A stretch of 34,334 nucleotides of DNA. Origin: Oscillospiraceae bacterium. GTDB taxonomy: Bacteria > Bacillota > Clostridia > Oscillospirales > Acutalibacteraceae. Below the pieces are notes generated by a model. It had not been told where the DNA came from and did not search any database. It saw only the letters and a program-made list of their open reading frames with translations. The position numbers and the translations under genes are program-made. Positions 7,079-18,981 of the stretch are shown in pieces (within the stretch, counting starts at the first letter, position 1; each line of letters begins with the position of its first letter). The stretch covers positions 1 through 34,334 of the forward strand of contig SVOG01000064.1 in the NCBI GenBank assembly GCA_015066525.1, written 5' to 3'.

Positions 7079-9508
7079 TTAATTGAACGTGAACGCGCCG
7101 TCTTTGAAGTCGACCGTGCACTTGGTGTTCGGTTTTACCTTTTCCTCGAGGATGAGTTCGCTGATGGGGTCCTCAATCTTCGACTGAATCGCACGGCGCA
7201 GCGGGCGCGCGCCGTAGGTCTTATCAAATCCTGCGTCCGCGAGCGCGTCGATTGCCGCGTCCGTAAACTCGATTTCGATATCCATATCGGAGAGGCGCTT
7301 GCTCAGTGTCACGAGCATACGGCGCGCAATCTCCTTAATGTCGTCTTTTTCGAGCTGTGTAAACACGATAATTTCATCAAGTCTGTTCAGAAATTCCGGC
7401 TTGAAGGTGCGCTTCAAATCGGGCATTACGAGTTCCTCAATCGTCTTATTCGCGTCGCCTTCGCTTGCGCCGAAACCGAGGGACTGCGTGCCGTCGGTGA
7501 GCTTCTGCGCGCCGACATTTGAGGTCATAATGATAATCGCGTTCTTAAACGATACCTGTCTGCCCTGCGAGTCGGTGAGCACGCCGTCCTCGAGAATCTG
7601 CAGCAGCATATTGAACACATCGGGGTGTGCCTTTTCAATTTCGTCAAAGAGGACGACACTGTAAGGCTTACGGCGGATTTTCTCGGTGAGCTGTCCGCCC
7701 TCGTCAAAACCGACGTAGCCCGGAGGCGAGCCGATGAGCTTCGACACGGTGTGCTTTTCCATATACTCGGACATATCGAGCTTGATAATCGCATTCTCGT
7801 CGCCGAACATTGCCTCGGCAAGCGTCTTACAAAGCTCCGTCTTGCCGACGCCCGTCGGTCCGAGGAAGATAAACGAGCCGATGGGACGGTTCGGATTTTT
7901 CAGTCCAACCCTGCCGCGGCGAATGGCTCTGGCAATCGAGGAAACCGCCTTATCCTGACCGACAATTCTCTTATGAAGGATGTTCTCCATATCGAGGAGG
8001 CGTTCGCTCTCCTCTTTCGTCAGCTGGTTGACGGGAATGCCCGTCCAGGAGGAAACAACCGCCGCTATCTCTTCGGTGGTGACGGATTTCACCTCGTGGG
8101 AGGAGGAATTACGCCACTTCTCCTTCTCGCCCTTGAGAAGTTCCTGCAGGCTGTTTTGCTTGTCGCGGAGTTTTGCCGCGTTTTCGAAATCCTGAGAGGA
8201 AATTGCGGACTGTTTCTCCGCCTCAAGGCGTTTGATTTCGTCCTCCATCTCCTTGAGATTCTGGGGCATCGTGTAGGTCTTGAGTCTGACGACGGACGCT
8301 GCCTCGTCGATAAGGTCAATCGCCTTGTCCGGCAGGAACCTGTCGGCAATATAACGCGAGGACATCTTCACCGCGTTCTCGATTGCCTCGTCGGTAATTT
8401 TTACTTTATGGTGCGCTTCGTATCTGTCACGCAGACCGCGGAGTATCTCCACGGTTTCCTCCTCGGTCGGCTCGCCCACGGTAACGGGCTGGAAACGCCG
8501 TTCGAGCGCTGCGTCCTTCTCAATATTCTTGCGGTACTCGTCAATCGTAGTCGCGCCGATTACCTGGAGTTCGCCGCGTGCGAGCGAGGGCTTCAGGATA
8601 TTCGCTGCGTCCACCGCGCCCTCCGCTGCGCCGGCGCCCATAATGGTATGCACCTCGTCGATGAAGAGGATGACATCCTTCGCCGCCTTGACCTCGTCCA
8701 TCGCCTTCTTAATGCGTTCCTCAAAGTCGCCGCGGTATTTCGTACCCGCTACCATCGAGGTAAGGTCGAGCGCCACAATCTTCTTGCCGCGCAGCATTTC
8801 GGGAACCTCATCCTCGACAATTTTCAGCGCCAGTCCCTCGGCGATGGCTGTCTTGCCGACACCGGGCTCACCGATGAGACAGGGATTATTCTTATTGCGG
8901 CGCGAAAGAATCTGGATAACGCGCTTAATTTCATTTTCTCTGCCGATGACGGGGTCAATCTTGCCCTCCTTCGCCTCGGCAGTGAGGTCGTGACCGAATT
9001 CGTCGAGCGTGGGCGTCTTGCTTTTGCCTTTCTTGCCGCCCCTCGTATTCTGATGCGAATCGGTTTCGCCGCTCGAGATGGACTCGGCAATCTCCTCAAT
9101 CAGCGAGCTTTCGTCCACACCGAGTTCGTTAAGAAACTTCACGGCATAGGAATCGCTCTCCTTAATCAGCGAGATAAGCAGATGCTCGGTACCGACAAAG
9201 GAATGGCGCATACTGCGCGCAATCTGGAAGGAAAGCTCGATAATGCGCTTCGAGCGGGGTGTGAAATCCTCGGGCGTGAGACGGGTGGGATTGCCCGTGC
9301 CGATTTGGGTTTTAATCAGGTTATCGACATCGTCGAAATAAACGCCCTTTTCATCGAGCACGTTAGCTGCAACGCCCGTGCCCTCACGAAGAAGTCCTAT
9401 TAATATATGCTCGCTGCCGATATAGTTATGACCGTATTCTTCGGCAGACTTGATAGCGAGGTTGAGCACCTCGTTGGCTTTTTGAGTGAAGGAATTAAAT
9501 TTGTACAT
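7079..9508 (-). CDS. clpC: ClpC AAA+ unfoldase
   Basis: 809 residues, the normal length. ClpC unfolds damaged or tagged proteins and feeds them to the ClpP protease. The N-terminal double repeat (about 1-140) holds [10 protein letters not shown] and [10 protein letters not shown]; these Glu residues (33 and 108) match the phosphoarginine-binding sites known in B. subtilis ClpC. The first AAA+ domain has Walker A GEPGVGKT (213-220) and [11 protein letters not shown] coiled middle domain with a UVR-like motif ([19 protein letters not shown]) follows. The second AAA+ domain has GPTGVGKT and the [13 protein letters not shown] Walker B. Start: ATG after AGGAGG. It is the last gene of the ctsR-mcsA-mcsB-clpC operon, separated from mcsB by 118 bp of repeats. 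Confidence 0.97.
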   Translation of the reverse strand: MYKFNSFTQKANEVLNLAIKSAEEYGHNYIGSEHILIGLLREGTGVAANVLDEKGVYFDDVDNLIKTQIGTGNPTRLTPEDFTPRSKRIIELSFQIARSMRHSFVGTEHLLISLIKESDSYAVKFLNELGVDESSLIEEIAESISSGETDSHQNTRGGKKGKSKTPTLDEFGHDLTAEAKEGKIDPVIGRENEIKRVIQILSRRNKNNPCLIGEPGVGKTAIAEGLALKIVEDEVPEMLRGKKIVALDLTSMVAGTKYRGDFEERIKKAMDEVKAAKDVILFIDEVHTIMGAGAAEGAVDAANILKPSLARGELQVIGATTIDEYRKNIEKDAALERRFQPVTVGEPTEEETVEILRGLRDRYEAHHKVKITDEAIENAVKMSSRYIADRFLPDKAIDLIDEAASVVRLKTYTMPQNLKEMEDEIKRLEAEKQSAISSQDFENAAKLRDKQNSLQELLKGEKEKWRNSSSHEVKSVTTEEIAAVVSSWTGIPVNQLTKEESERLLDMENILHKRIVGQDKAVSSIARAIRRGRVGLKNPNRPIGSFIFLGPTGVGKTELCKTLAEAMFGDENAIIKLDMSEYMEKHTVSKLIGSPPGYVGFDEGGQLTEKIRRKPYSVVLFDEIEKAHPDVFNMLLQILEDGVLTDSQGRQVSFKNAIIIMTSNVGAQKLTDGTQSLGFGASEGDANKTIEELVMPDLKRTFKPEFLNRLDEIIVFTQLEKDDIKEIARRMLVTLSKRLSDMDIEIEFTDAAIDALADAGFDKTYGARPLRRAIQSKIEDPISELILEEKVKPNTKCTVDFKDGAFTFN

Positions 9509-9542
9509 TGTTAAAACCTCCTTGTAGTATTAAGTTATCATC

Positions 9543-9617
9543 TTGCGCCTTGAGCCTTTTGCCCGAAGGGCAATCCTTGCGCCTTTTGCCCAAGGGGCAA
9601 TCCTTGAGCCTTGAGCC
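9543..9617 (+). repeat. Heptamer array, TTGAGCC/TTGCGCC type
   Basis: Order: TTGCGCC, TTGAGCC, a 20-bp palindrome unit (TTTTGCCCGAAGGGCAATCC), TTGCGCC, a second 20-bp unit (with CAAGGGG), TTGAGCC, TTGAGCC. It fills the mcsB-clpC spacer inside one operon. Confidence 0.8.
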
Positions 9618-9626
9618 TGCGAAAAG

Positions 9627-10622
9627 CTACAGCTTTTCGCGTACAATCTGCGCTCTCAGTTTTTCGAGCGTCTCGTCGGAAAGTTCCTTGCCCGTATCCG
9701 TTGCCAGGCTGGCATTCTGCAGGGTATGGAGCATCTCGCCCACCGTCGCATAAGAGGTGTCGAAATAACCGAGCGCCGTGCCGAGTCTGACGAGGGAAAG
9801 TCCGTTCAAAAATTCATCCGTTTTGAGAATTCTGGCAGATTTCATAATGCCGTAATTACGGTAGATTCTGTCCTCAAACTCGAAATTCTGCGAGAGTTCC
9901 TCGCGCGCCTCGCGCTCCTGCTTCACAATCTGGTCGCAGATGGCGGTAACATTATCCATCGCGCTCTTCTCACTGATGCCGAGCGATACCTGATTGGAGA
10001 GGATATATAAATCGCCCGCAGCGTTCTTATAGAGTTCGCGCAGATTCAGTCCGAGTTTGCCGACCATGGAAGCAAGTTTATACAGTGCCTTCTTCTCGCG
10101 CAGAGCGGGAAGGTGCAGCACGAACGACGCTTTCAGTCCCGTGCCGAGATTAATCGGCGAAGCGGTCAGAAATCCGAGTTTGTCGGAATATGCTACCTTG
10201 ACGGATTTCAAAAACATATCGTCGATATCGTTCGCGCGGTCATATGCCGCCTGCATATCCTCGCCCGCAGCGAAGGTATTAATCTTAATATGGTCCTCCT
10301 CGCAGAACATCACCGAAATGTCCTCGTTTTTGCTGAGCATAAACGAGCCGCCCTTCTTGACAAGGTCGGGGCTTGCGAGATATTTTTCAGCATAGGAAAC
10401 CGCCTGCGTGCTGCCGCATTCGGAGAGATTAATCAGGTCAAATTCGTTGGCATACTCCGAACTCTTTAGCGTCGCATAGAGTTTCTTCGTCACGGTTTTG
10501 CGAATCTCGTCGCTCATACGGGACGGGAAAGGATAATCCGCGAGATTACGCGCCAGTCGGATACGGGAAAAGAGAACGACATCCGCATTCTTGCCCTCGT
10601 GTTCATACCATTTGCTCATCAT
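9627..10622 (-). CDS. mcsB: McsB-like protein, arginine-kinase fold, catalytic residues missing
   Basis: 331 residues, phosphagen-kinase fold. In B. subtilis McsB phosphorylates arginines, marking proteins for ClpCP and inactivating CtsR. The fold is recognisable: FSRIRLARN (18-26), CEEDHIKI (107-114), NLGTGLKAS (158-166), ILSNQVSLG. Several key positions differ. The active-site Cys (TSCPTN) is Ser155. Two nucleotide-contacting Arg are Lys (113, 164). The GEGSE catalytic-Glu loop is replaced by YKNAAGD. The C-terminal RDIRRA phosphoarginine site is absent. I infer a kinase-dead or altered protein that may keep an adaptor role. A second ATG at 10619 has better ribosome-site spacing. The start overlaps the mcsA stop. 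Confidence 0.9.
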   Translation of the reverse strand: MMSKWYEHEGKNADVVLFSRIRLARNLADYPFPSRMSDEIRKTVTKKLYATLKSSEYANEFDLINLSECGSTQAVSYAEKYLASPDLVKKGGSFMLSKNEDISVMFCEEDHIKINTFAAGEDMQAAYDRANDIDDMFLKSVKVAYSDKLGFLTASPINLGTGLKASFVLHLPALREKKALYKLASMVGKLGLNLRELYKNAAGDLYILSNQVSLGISEKSAMDNVTAICDQIVKQEREAREELSQNFEFEDRIYRNYGIMKSARILKTDEFLNGLSLVRLGTALGYFDTSYATVGEMLHTLQNASLATDTGKELSDETLEKLRAQIVREKL

Positions 10623-11143
10623 TCTGCCTCCCCGATTGCTTTAATCTTATCTCTGAGTACCGCCGCGTCCTCGAAGCGTTGCTCCTTGACGGCTTTTTTC
10701 AGTTCTGCCTTGAGTTTGTCGAGTTCGCTGACTGCCGCGGCAGACTCCTCCTGCGCAGCAGGCTCGCTCTCCTCGGTATAGGTCACGCTCTTGCCGATAT
10801 GCTTTGCCCTGCCATGGAGCTTTTCAATACTCGGGGAGAGCATATCCTCGAATTTATCATAGCAATGCGCGCAACCGACCTGTCCGCTGCTGACAACGTC
10901 ATTAAACGACGAGCCGCAGTAGGTACAGCGGTCAACGCCCGCCAGGGAATTCAGCGCCGCTGCGCCCGCACCGAGCAGGTTGCCGAAGAAACTGTCCATC
11001 GAAAACGGCTCAAAATTAAACTCATTCATCACGCCGAGTTCTCTGGCGCATTCGGAGCAAAGGTGCATTTCCTCGCGCTTTCCGTTGATATTTTTCTTAA
11101 TATGTGTGGTTGCTTCTCTTTCATGACAATGTGTGCATTTCAT
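10619..11143 (-). CDS. mcsA: McsA zinc-binding partner of McsB
   Basis: 174 residues. In the family McsA binds zinc, activates McsB and helps control CtsR under heat and metal stress. Four CxxC pairs are visible: C3-T-H-C6, C29-S-E-C32, CTYC near 73 and CAHC near 90, all four kept. The C-terminus (about 143-170) is a UVR-type helical motif, EQRFEDAAVLRDKIKAI, shared with the ClpC middle domain. The start ATG follows GGAGGT. It overlaps mcsB by four bases, indicating translational coupling. All zinc ligands are retained although the neighbouring McsB looks catalytically degenerate. Confidence 0.94.
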   Translation of the reverse strand: MKCTHCHEREATTHIKKNINGKREEMHLCSECARELGVMNEFNFEPFSMDSFFGNLLGAGAAALNSLAGVDRCTYCGSSFNDVVSSGQVGCAHCYDKFEDMLSPSIEKLHGRAKHIGKSVTYTEESEPAAQEESAAAVSELDKLKAELKKAVKEQRFEDAAVLRDKIKAIGEAE

Positions 11144-11194
11144 TATTTCGTACCTCCATCGTTATAGTATAAAAGGTTTCATCTGCAAAGACTG

Positions 11195-11656
11195 TCAGTC
11201 GATGTAAGTGAGCAGCATTTGTTTAAGCTGCCGCGCTCTGATGATATTCGCACTCTGTCTGTCAAGCCCCTTAAAGTTATTATCGTTTACTGCCGCAAGC
11301 ATTAAGTGCGCGCTCGTTTCATCAATCAATTTCTGATAGTTGCAGTTATAAATATGTGCCCGGGCATTGCGCTCGTCAATCGCATCGCCGATACTCTTAA
11401 TCAGTGACACCACCGCGTCGCTCTTGCTGTTTGCGCGGGTAATCATAATGTAGCCGCCGCCACCGCGTCGGCTCTCGACCCGATACCCCGCCTCGGGGGT
11501 AAAGCGCGAGGTGATGACATAGTTAATCTGGCTGGGCACGCAGCCGAGGCGATTTGCCAAATCATTACGCTGAATCTGGACGGTCGACTCGCCCTCGTCG
11601 AACATATCCATAATCATATCAGCAATCATATCACTAATCTTCACTTGATAACTCAC
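11195..11656 (-). CDS. ctsR: CtsR, repressor of class III heat-shock genes
   Basis: About 153 residues. A dimeric winged-helix repressor of clp genes that loses DNA binding on heating. The N-terminal DNA-binding domain starts ISDMIADMI; the recognition part is RNDLANRLGCVPSQINYVITSRF, and the wing carries the heat-sensing glycine loop RRGGGGYI, which is intact. The C-terminal domain ends in a helix rich in Ala and Arg. Start: GTG at 11656 follows AGGA at good spacing; an ATG at 11671 has no ribosome site, and another GTG at 11644 is possible. It is the first gene of the operon, and CtsR-type boxes overlap its promoter, so it autoregulates. Confidence 0.94.
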   Translation of the reverse strand: MSYQVKISDMIADMIMDMFDEGESTVQIQRNDLANRLGCVPSQINYVITSRFTPEAGYRVESRRGGGGYIMITRANSKSDAVVSLIKSIGDAIDERNARAHIYNCNYQKLIDETSAHLMLAAVNDNNFKGLDRQSANIIRARQLKQMLLTYID

Positions 11657-11694
11657 TTCTTTCCTGTTCATTGACGGCTGAAAGTCATTTTTTA

Positions 11695-11751
11695 CTTTGA
11701 CTTTCTTTGTCCTTCGATATATTTATAACACAAAGGTCAGAGAAAGTCAAG
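11695..11751 (-). promoter_or_regulatory. ctsR operon promoter with two CtsR operators
   Basis: Promoter TTGACT (11750-11745) and TATAAA (11727-11722), 17-bp spacer. Two matches to the CtsR direct repeat (GGTCAAANANAGGTCAAA) flank it: GGTCAGAGAAAGTCAAG (11735-11751, plus-strand reading) over the -35, and GGACAAAGAAAGTCAAAG (11712-11695, minus) just downstream of the -10. Both positions would block RNA polymerase. Confidence 0.78.
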
Positions 11752-11796
11752 AACTTTTTTGACTTTTTATACAAAATTTTTCGGCTATATGTGACA

Positions 11797-15003
<3,207 letters not shown>

Positions 15004-15029
15004 ATGATAAATGATGAATGATTCATCAT
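15004..15029 (+). repeat. Short heptamer run ending in a 19-bp palindrome
   Basis: Units TAAATGA, TAAATGA, TGAATGA begin at the lacZ stop codon, and ATGATGAAT-G-ATTCATCAT (15011-15029) forms a perfect inverted repeat. No T run follows, so it is a weak terminator at best. Confidence 0.5.
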
Positions 15030-15044
15030 TAACCAGAGGTTTTT

Positions 15045-16082
15045 ATGCCAAAAATCGGTGAAAAAGAATTAAAAGAACAGATTAAAACTGAAGATTTTTC
15101 GCCCGTGTATCTGATATACGGCGAGGAGAGTTATCTCAAGGAATACTATGTCGGCAAACTGAAAAACAAGCTGGTCGACGAGGCATTCGCCGATTTCAAC
15201 TTTCACCAGTACGAGGGCAAGGACGCGAGCATCAGCGATATTCTGCAAAACGCGGATATGATACCGATGATGGGCGCGTACTCGCTCGTGCTCGTACACG
15301 ACTACCCGCTCGACAAGAGCCAGAAGGACATCGACGAACTCAAGGCGTATTTCAAGGATATGTCCCCGACCTGCGTGATAATCTTCTGGTACGACAGCAT
15401 CGAGGTCGACACCAAAAAGAGTGCCAAGTGGCGGTCGGTTGAGACCGCGTTTGCCAAAGCGGGCAGCGCCGTCAATCTCGAAAAGCGCACCGAGAGCGAA
15501 CTCGCCAAACTGATTGTCAACTCCGCCAAAAAGCGCGGCTGCACGCTAACGCCCGATTTGGCGCGCTATATCATCAGCGTGGTCGGCTCAGATATCCAGA
15601 CGATATTCTCCGAACTCGAGAAATTCTGTTCCTTCGTCGGCGAGGGTGAAATCACAAAGCAGGTGGTCGATGATTTAGCCATCAAATCCCTGCAGGCGCG
15701 CGTCTACGACCTGTCGAAATTCATTCTCAGGGGCGACAGCGACAGCGCCTACACGGTGCTCGGCACCCTCTTTTCACAAAAGGAGGAGCCGATTGCCATC
15801 CTCGCGGTTATCTCGTCGTGCTACATTGATATGTACCGCGTCAAATGCGCGAAGGCAGCGGGCGCTAACGAGAGCGAACTCTCACAGTATTTTTCGTATA
15901 AAGGCAGGGAATTCCTCATCCGCAACGCTGCGCGCGACTGCCGCAACATCAGCATCGACAATCTGCGCCGCGCGATTGACATCATCGCCGACACGGACGA
16001 GATGCTCAAATCCACCTCGATTGATAAGAATATTCTCCTCGAGGAAACGGTTGCCAAACTCCTGATGCTGAGGCACGCGTGA
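15045..16082 (+). CDS. holA: DNA polymerase III delta subunit
   Basis: 345 residues, normal length. Delta is the clamp-loader subunit that opens the sliding clamp. The N-terminal AAA+-like domain begins with the family hallmark SPVYLIYGEESYLKEYYV. The middle carries LTPDLARYIISVVGSDIQTIFSELEKFCSF, equivalent to the delta lid region. The C-terminal collar domain contains RNISIDNLRRAIDIIADTDEMLKST. ATG follows AGAGG. The stop codon overlaps the next gene (TGATG), so holA and rnmV are translationally coupled. Confidence 0.94.
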   Translation: MPKIGEKELKEQIKTEDFSPVYLIYGEESYLKEYYVGKLKNKLVDEAFADFNFHQYEGKDASISDILQNADMIPMMGAYSLVLVHDYPLDKSQKDIDELKAYFKDMSPTCVIIFWYDSIEVDTKKSAKWRSVETAFAKAGSAVNLEKRTESELAKLIVNSAKKRGCTLTPDLARYIISVVGSDIQTIFSELEKFCSFVGEGEITKQVVDDLAIKSLQARVYDLSKFILRGDSDSAYTVLGTLFSQKEEPIAILAVISSCYIDMYRVKCAKAAGANESELSQYFSYKGREFLIRNAARDCRNISIDNLRRAIDIIADTDEMLKSTSIDKNILLEETVAKLLMLRHA

Positions 16083-16687
16083 TGGAGAAGATTAAACTCA
16101 CCGAGGCGGTCATCGTCGAGGGCAGATACGACAAACTGAAGCTCGCCAATATCATCGACGCGTTCATCATCGAAACAAACGGTTTTGGCATCTTCAAGGA
16201 TAAAGCGAAACTGAATTTCATCAAAAAACTCGCGGCGGAGCGCGGCATCATCGTGCTGACCGACTCCGACCACGCGGGCTTTATGATAAGGGGGCACATC
16301 GCCTCAGCGGTGCCGAAGGACAGGATTAAGAACGTCTACATCCCCGACATCTACGGTAAGGAAAAGCGAAAAGCCGAGCCGTCCAAAGAGGGCAAGCTCG
16401 GCGTGGAGGGTATGACGAAGGAGGTCATCCTCGACGCATTCAACAAAGCAGGCGTCACCTGCTCCGTGTCGGAGAACGCCGACCCGATTACCACCGCCGA
16501 CCTCTTCGACCTCGGGCTGACGGGCACGCCGAACGCAAAAGAAAACCGCAGAAAACTGATGCAAAAACTTGACCTGCCCGAATTCCTCTCGACCTCCTCC
16601 CTCCTCTCCTGCCTCAACAATATGATGACAAAAGAAGAACTGTACAACTATATAGATGATGCACAATCATCAATAATCAAAGGATAA
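16082..16687 (+). CDS. rnmV: Ribonuclease M5 (5S rRNA maturation), Toprim domain
   Basis: 201 residues from ATG at 16082. RNase M5 trims 5S rRNA precursors. The Toprim domain shows the catalytic Glu in AVIVEGRYDK (E13) and the metal-binding TDSD (D61, D63), followed by HAGFMIRGHI. The C-terminal part (about 100-201) matches the RNase M5 C-terminal domain (DUF4093-like), with TTADLFDLGLTG. A GTG at 16079 is also in frame, but ATG is better placed behind GAGG. It overlaps holA by one base and precedes the glycan genes by five bases. Confidence 0.87.
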   Translation: MEKIKLTEAVIVEGRYDKLKLANIIDAFIIETNGFGIFKDKAKLNFIKKLAAERGIIVLTDSDHAGFMIRGHIASAVPKDRIKNVYIPDIYGKEKRKAEPSKEGKLGVEGMTKEVILDAFNKAGVTCSVSENADPITTADLFDLGLTGTPNAKENRRKLMQKLDLPEFLSTSSLLSCLNNMMTKEELYNYIDDAQSSIIKG

Positions 16688-16692
16688 TCATT

Positions 16693-17235
16693 ATGGACTT
16701 TATTCAAACAGGATTCGACGAACTTACCGTAATCAAAAACACCTTTATGCGAGACAGCAGAGGTGCTTTTGTAAAAAGATTCAACGATGATGATTTTATT
16801 CAGAACGGTATTGCATTTTCAATGAAAGAACAGTATTACTCCGTTTCTCAAAAAAATGTGGTTAGGGGTATGCATTTTCAGCGCCCACCGTTTGAACACA
16901 GCAAGCTGGTATATGTCATTAACGGTTCCATATTAGATGTTGTGCTCGATATCAGAAAAGGAAGTAAGACATACGGAAAGTTTTTTTCAATTGAACTCAA
17001 CGAAAACGAAAACACCTCATTATATATCCCTGTCGGATTCGCGCACGGATTCAAAGCACTCGAAGACAATACATTGATGCTGTACAATGTTTCCGGCGTA
17101 TATAACCGCGAATGTGACCAGGGAATAAAATGGGACAGCATCGGATTTAACTGGAATATCAGCAACCCTGTTTTATCTGACCGAGACCGCACATTTATTC
17201 CATTAAGTGATTTTGAAACACCCTTCCATATTTAA
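16693..17235 (+). CDS. rfbC: dTDP-4-dehydrorhamnose 3,5-epimerase-like protein (RmlC family)
   Basis: 180 residues, cupin fold, usual length. RmlC epimerises dTDP-4-keto-6-deoxyglucose on the way to dTDP-rhamnose or related deoxysugars. The catalytic His is in RGMHFQ (H61), the substrate-binding Lys in KLVYV (K71), and a Tyr matching the catalytic position is Y137 in VSGVYN; LYIPVGFAHGF is a strong family block. ATG follows AAAGGA. No rmlA, rmlB or rmlD is in the window, so the nucleotide sugar must come from elsewhere, or the product is a different deoxysugar. First gene of an AT-richer five-gene run. Confidence 0.88.
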   Translation: MDFIQTGFDELTVIKNTFMRDSRGAFVKRFNDDDFIQNGIAFSMKEQYYSVSQKNVVRGMHFQRPPFEHSKLVYVINGSILDVVLDIRKGSKTYGKFFSIELNENENTSLYIPVGFAHGFKALEDNTLMLYNVSGVYNRECDQGIKWDSIGFNWNISNPVLSDRDRTFIPLSDFETPFHI

Positions 17236-17247
17236 GTATTCACACCT

Positions 17248-18069
17248 ATGAAAGAAAAGAAAGTTACGATATGCATCCCGGTATACAATGCAGAAAAGTA
17301 TATCCAAAGCACACTTCATAGTCTAACGGAGCAGAGTTATTCAAATATCCAAATCATCGTCATCGATAACTGCTCCACCGACCGCACCTGCGATATTGTA
17401 AGCGCCTGCTCCGATCCGAGAATTAAGTTAATTAAAAATGAGAAAAATATCGGTATGGTAGGCAATTTTAATGCCTGTCTTCATCATATTGACGGCGACT
17501 ATCTCCAAATAGTATGTGCGGACGATTATCTCGAAAAAGATTGTATCAGACTAAAGGCGGAGGCGCTCGCCCATCATCCGGACTGCGTGATAGCAATCAG
17601 CGCTACCAACATCGCAAATAAAGACGAAAAAGTCATCTTCACCCGCAAATCATTCAGGAAAAGCTGCATTATCAGCGGTAAAAAAATGCTGCGCCTGTCC
17701 TTTGCAAAACACAATCTGTTTGGTGAACCCACCAATGTAATGCTCAGAGCAAACTGTATCGAAAAAGCCGGCGTATTCAGCGAGGAATTATACTATGCCG
17801 TAGACTGGGAATACTGGCTGAGAATGTGTACGCTGGGAGATGTGTATTATATTAATGAGCCGTTATCCCGATTCTATCTCAGAAACGATTCCGAATCTTC
17901 CAAACTGATAAAGCAATACAAACGCATTCTGAATGATGACAGGGTTTTGGTAAGACTATGTCAAAACAACCCGGCAATGCATCTCGACCGAGCGCAAATA
18001 ATACTGCACAAAACAAATGTTAAACTGAGATTAGCAAAAAAACTGCTTTTCTCTTTGTTATTCAATTAA
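17248..18069 (+). CDS. Glycosyltransferase family 2
   Basis: 273 residues, GT-A fold. It starts VTICIPVYNAEKYI, with nucleotide-binding VIDNCSTDRT (near 38-47) and the metal-binding ADD at 91-93. The acceptor/catalytic region contains VDWEYWLRM, common in GT2 enzymes that build surface polysaccharides. No transmembrane helix is clear, though the C-terminus (KKLLFSLLFN) is hydrophobic. The start codon has only a weak ribosome site, and coupling to the upstream gene (12-bp gap) is likely. Donor and acceptor cannot be read from the sequence. Confidence 0.88.
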   Translation: MKEKKVTICIPVYNAEKYIQSTLHSLTEQSYSNIQIIVIDNCSTDRTCDIVSACSDPRIKLIKNEKNIGMVGNFNACLHHIDGDYLQIVCADDYLEKDCIRLKAEALAHHPDCVIAISATNIANKDEKVIFTRKSFRKSCIISGKKMLRLSFAKHNLFGEPTNVMLRANCIEKAGVFSEELYYAVDWEYWLRMCTLGDVYYINEPLSRFYLRNDSESSKLIKQYKRILNDDRVLVRLCQNNPAMHLDRAQIILHKTNVKLRLAKKLLFSLLFN

Positions 18070-18081
18070 TGAGGTAACGAT

Positions 18082-18981
18082 ATGAATGTTATGATTACAG
18101 GCGCCGGAGGGTTTATCGGGCGCAATCTGATTGATTCACTTGTAAAAGAGAATCATCATATATATGTCATTGTAAAAGAGGGCACCGATATTCAGCAGCG
18201 TTATCCCGATATTACTGTGCTTACATACACCGGCAACTATCACGACCTTATTTCTCAAATCCATTTACCGATTGATATATTCTATAATTTAGCATGGAGC
18301 GGCACATCCGGTCCTAAAAGAAATGACGAATATATCCAAATAAACAATATACGGGAAAGTTGCGATGCCATTCATTTTGCTTCTGAAATAAAAGCCAGAC
18401 GCTTTGTTTTTTTTGCAAGCATAATGGAATACGATATATTCAACAAAGCGCCGCTCGAGATGTCACCGCAAAACACAACGATGTACAGTCTCGCTAAATA
18501 CGCAGCGCATTATTTTACGAATCTGATTGCCCGTCGCAGCGAAATGGAATTTATAACAGCCATCATCAGCAATATTTACGGTCCGGGTGAAATATCCAAG
18601 CGATTTGTATATGTAATGCTCAACAAAATGCTTCAGGGCGACATAATCAATCTCAGTTCGTGCAAGCAGCCATACGACTTCATCTACATTACCGATGCCA
18701 TCAGACAGATTCGTGCCGTCGGCGAAAGCGGCAAAAATTTCGAAACCTATTATATCGGAAACAGTCAACAAAGAGAACTCCGATATTATGTAGAAAAGAT
18801 GAACCGAATAGTGGGAAAAAACGCCCAACTCAATTACGCAACGGACACAAGTAATGTGGTGTATGACTATTATGCCAAGTTTGAAACCAATAAAGTGGAA
18901 AAAGAATTACACATTTTGCCACAAGTATCATTTGAGGAAGGAATTAAAAAAACACTGGATTGGGTAAAAAAGAATGATTAA
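18082..18981 (+). CDS. NAD-dependent epimerase/dehydratase (extended SDR)
   Basis: 299 residues. The Rossmann motif is G7-A-G-G-F-I-G13. The catalytic Ser is in FFASIMEYD (S113) and the YxxxK is Y135-SLAK139. A later block, YDFIYITDAIRQI, is typical of nucleotide-sugar reductases and epimerases. With the RmlC-like gene it could finish a deoxysugar nucleotide, for example by reducing a 4-keto group, but the exact reaction is not shown. ATG follows GAGGT. The end overlaps the next gene by eight bases. Confidence 0.86.
   Translation: MNVMITGAGGFIGRNLIDSLVKENHHIYVIVKEGTDIQQRYPDITVLTYTGNYHDLISQIHLPIDIFYNLAWSGTSGPKRNDEYIQINNIRESCDAIHFASEIKARRFVFFASIMEYDIFNKAPLEMSPQNTTMYSLAKYAAHYFTNLIARRSEMEFITAIISNIYGPGEISKRFVYVMLNKMLQGDIINLSSCKQPYDFIYITDAIRQIRAVGESGKNFETYYIGNSQQRELRYYVEKMNRIVGKNAQLNYATDTSNVVYDYYAKFETNKVEKELHILPQVSFEEGIKKTLDWVKKND

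Noticed and set aside
7625-9403. Open frame of 592 codons on the plus strand
   Set aside because: Fully antisense to clpC; long only because of the G/C-rich third positions of clpC. No ribosome site or recognisable domain.
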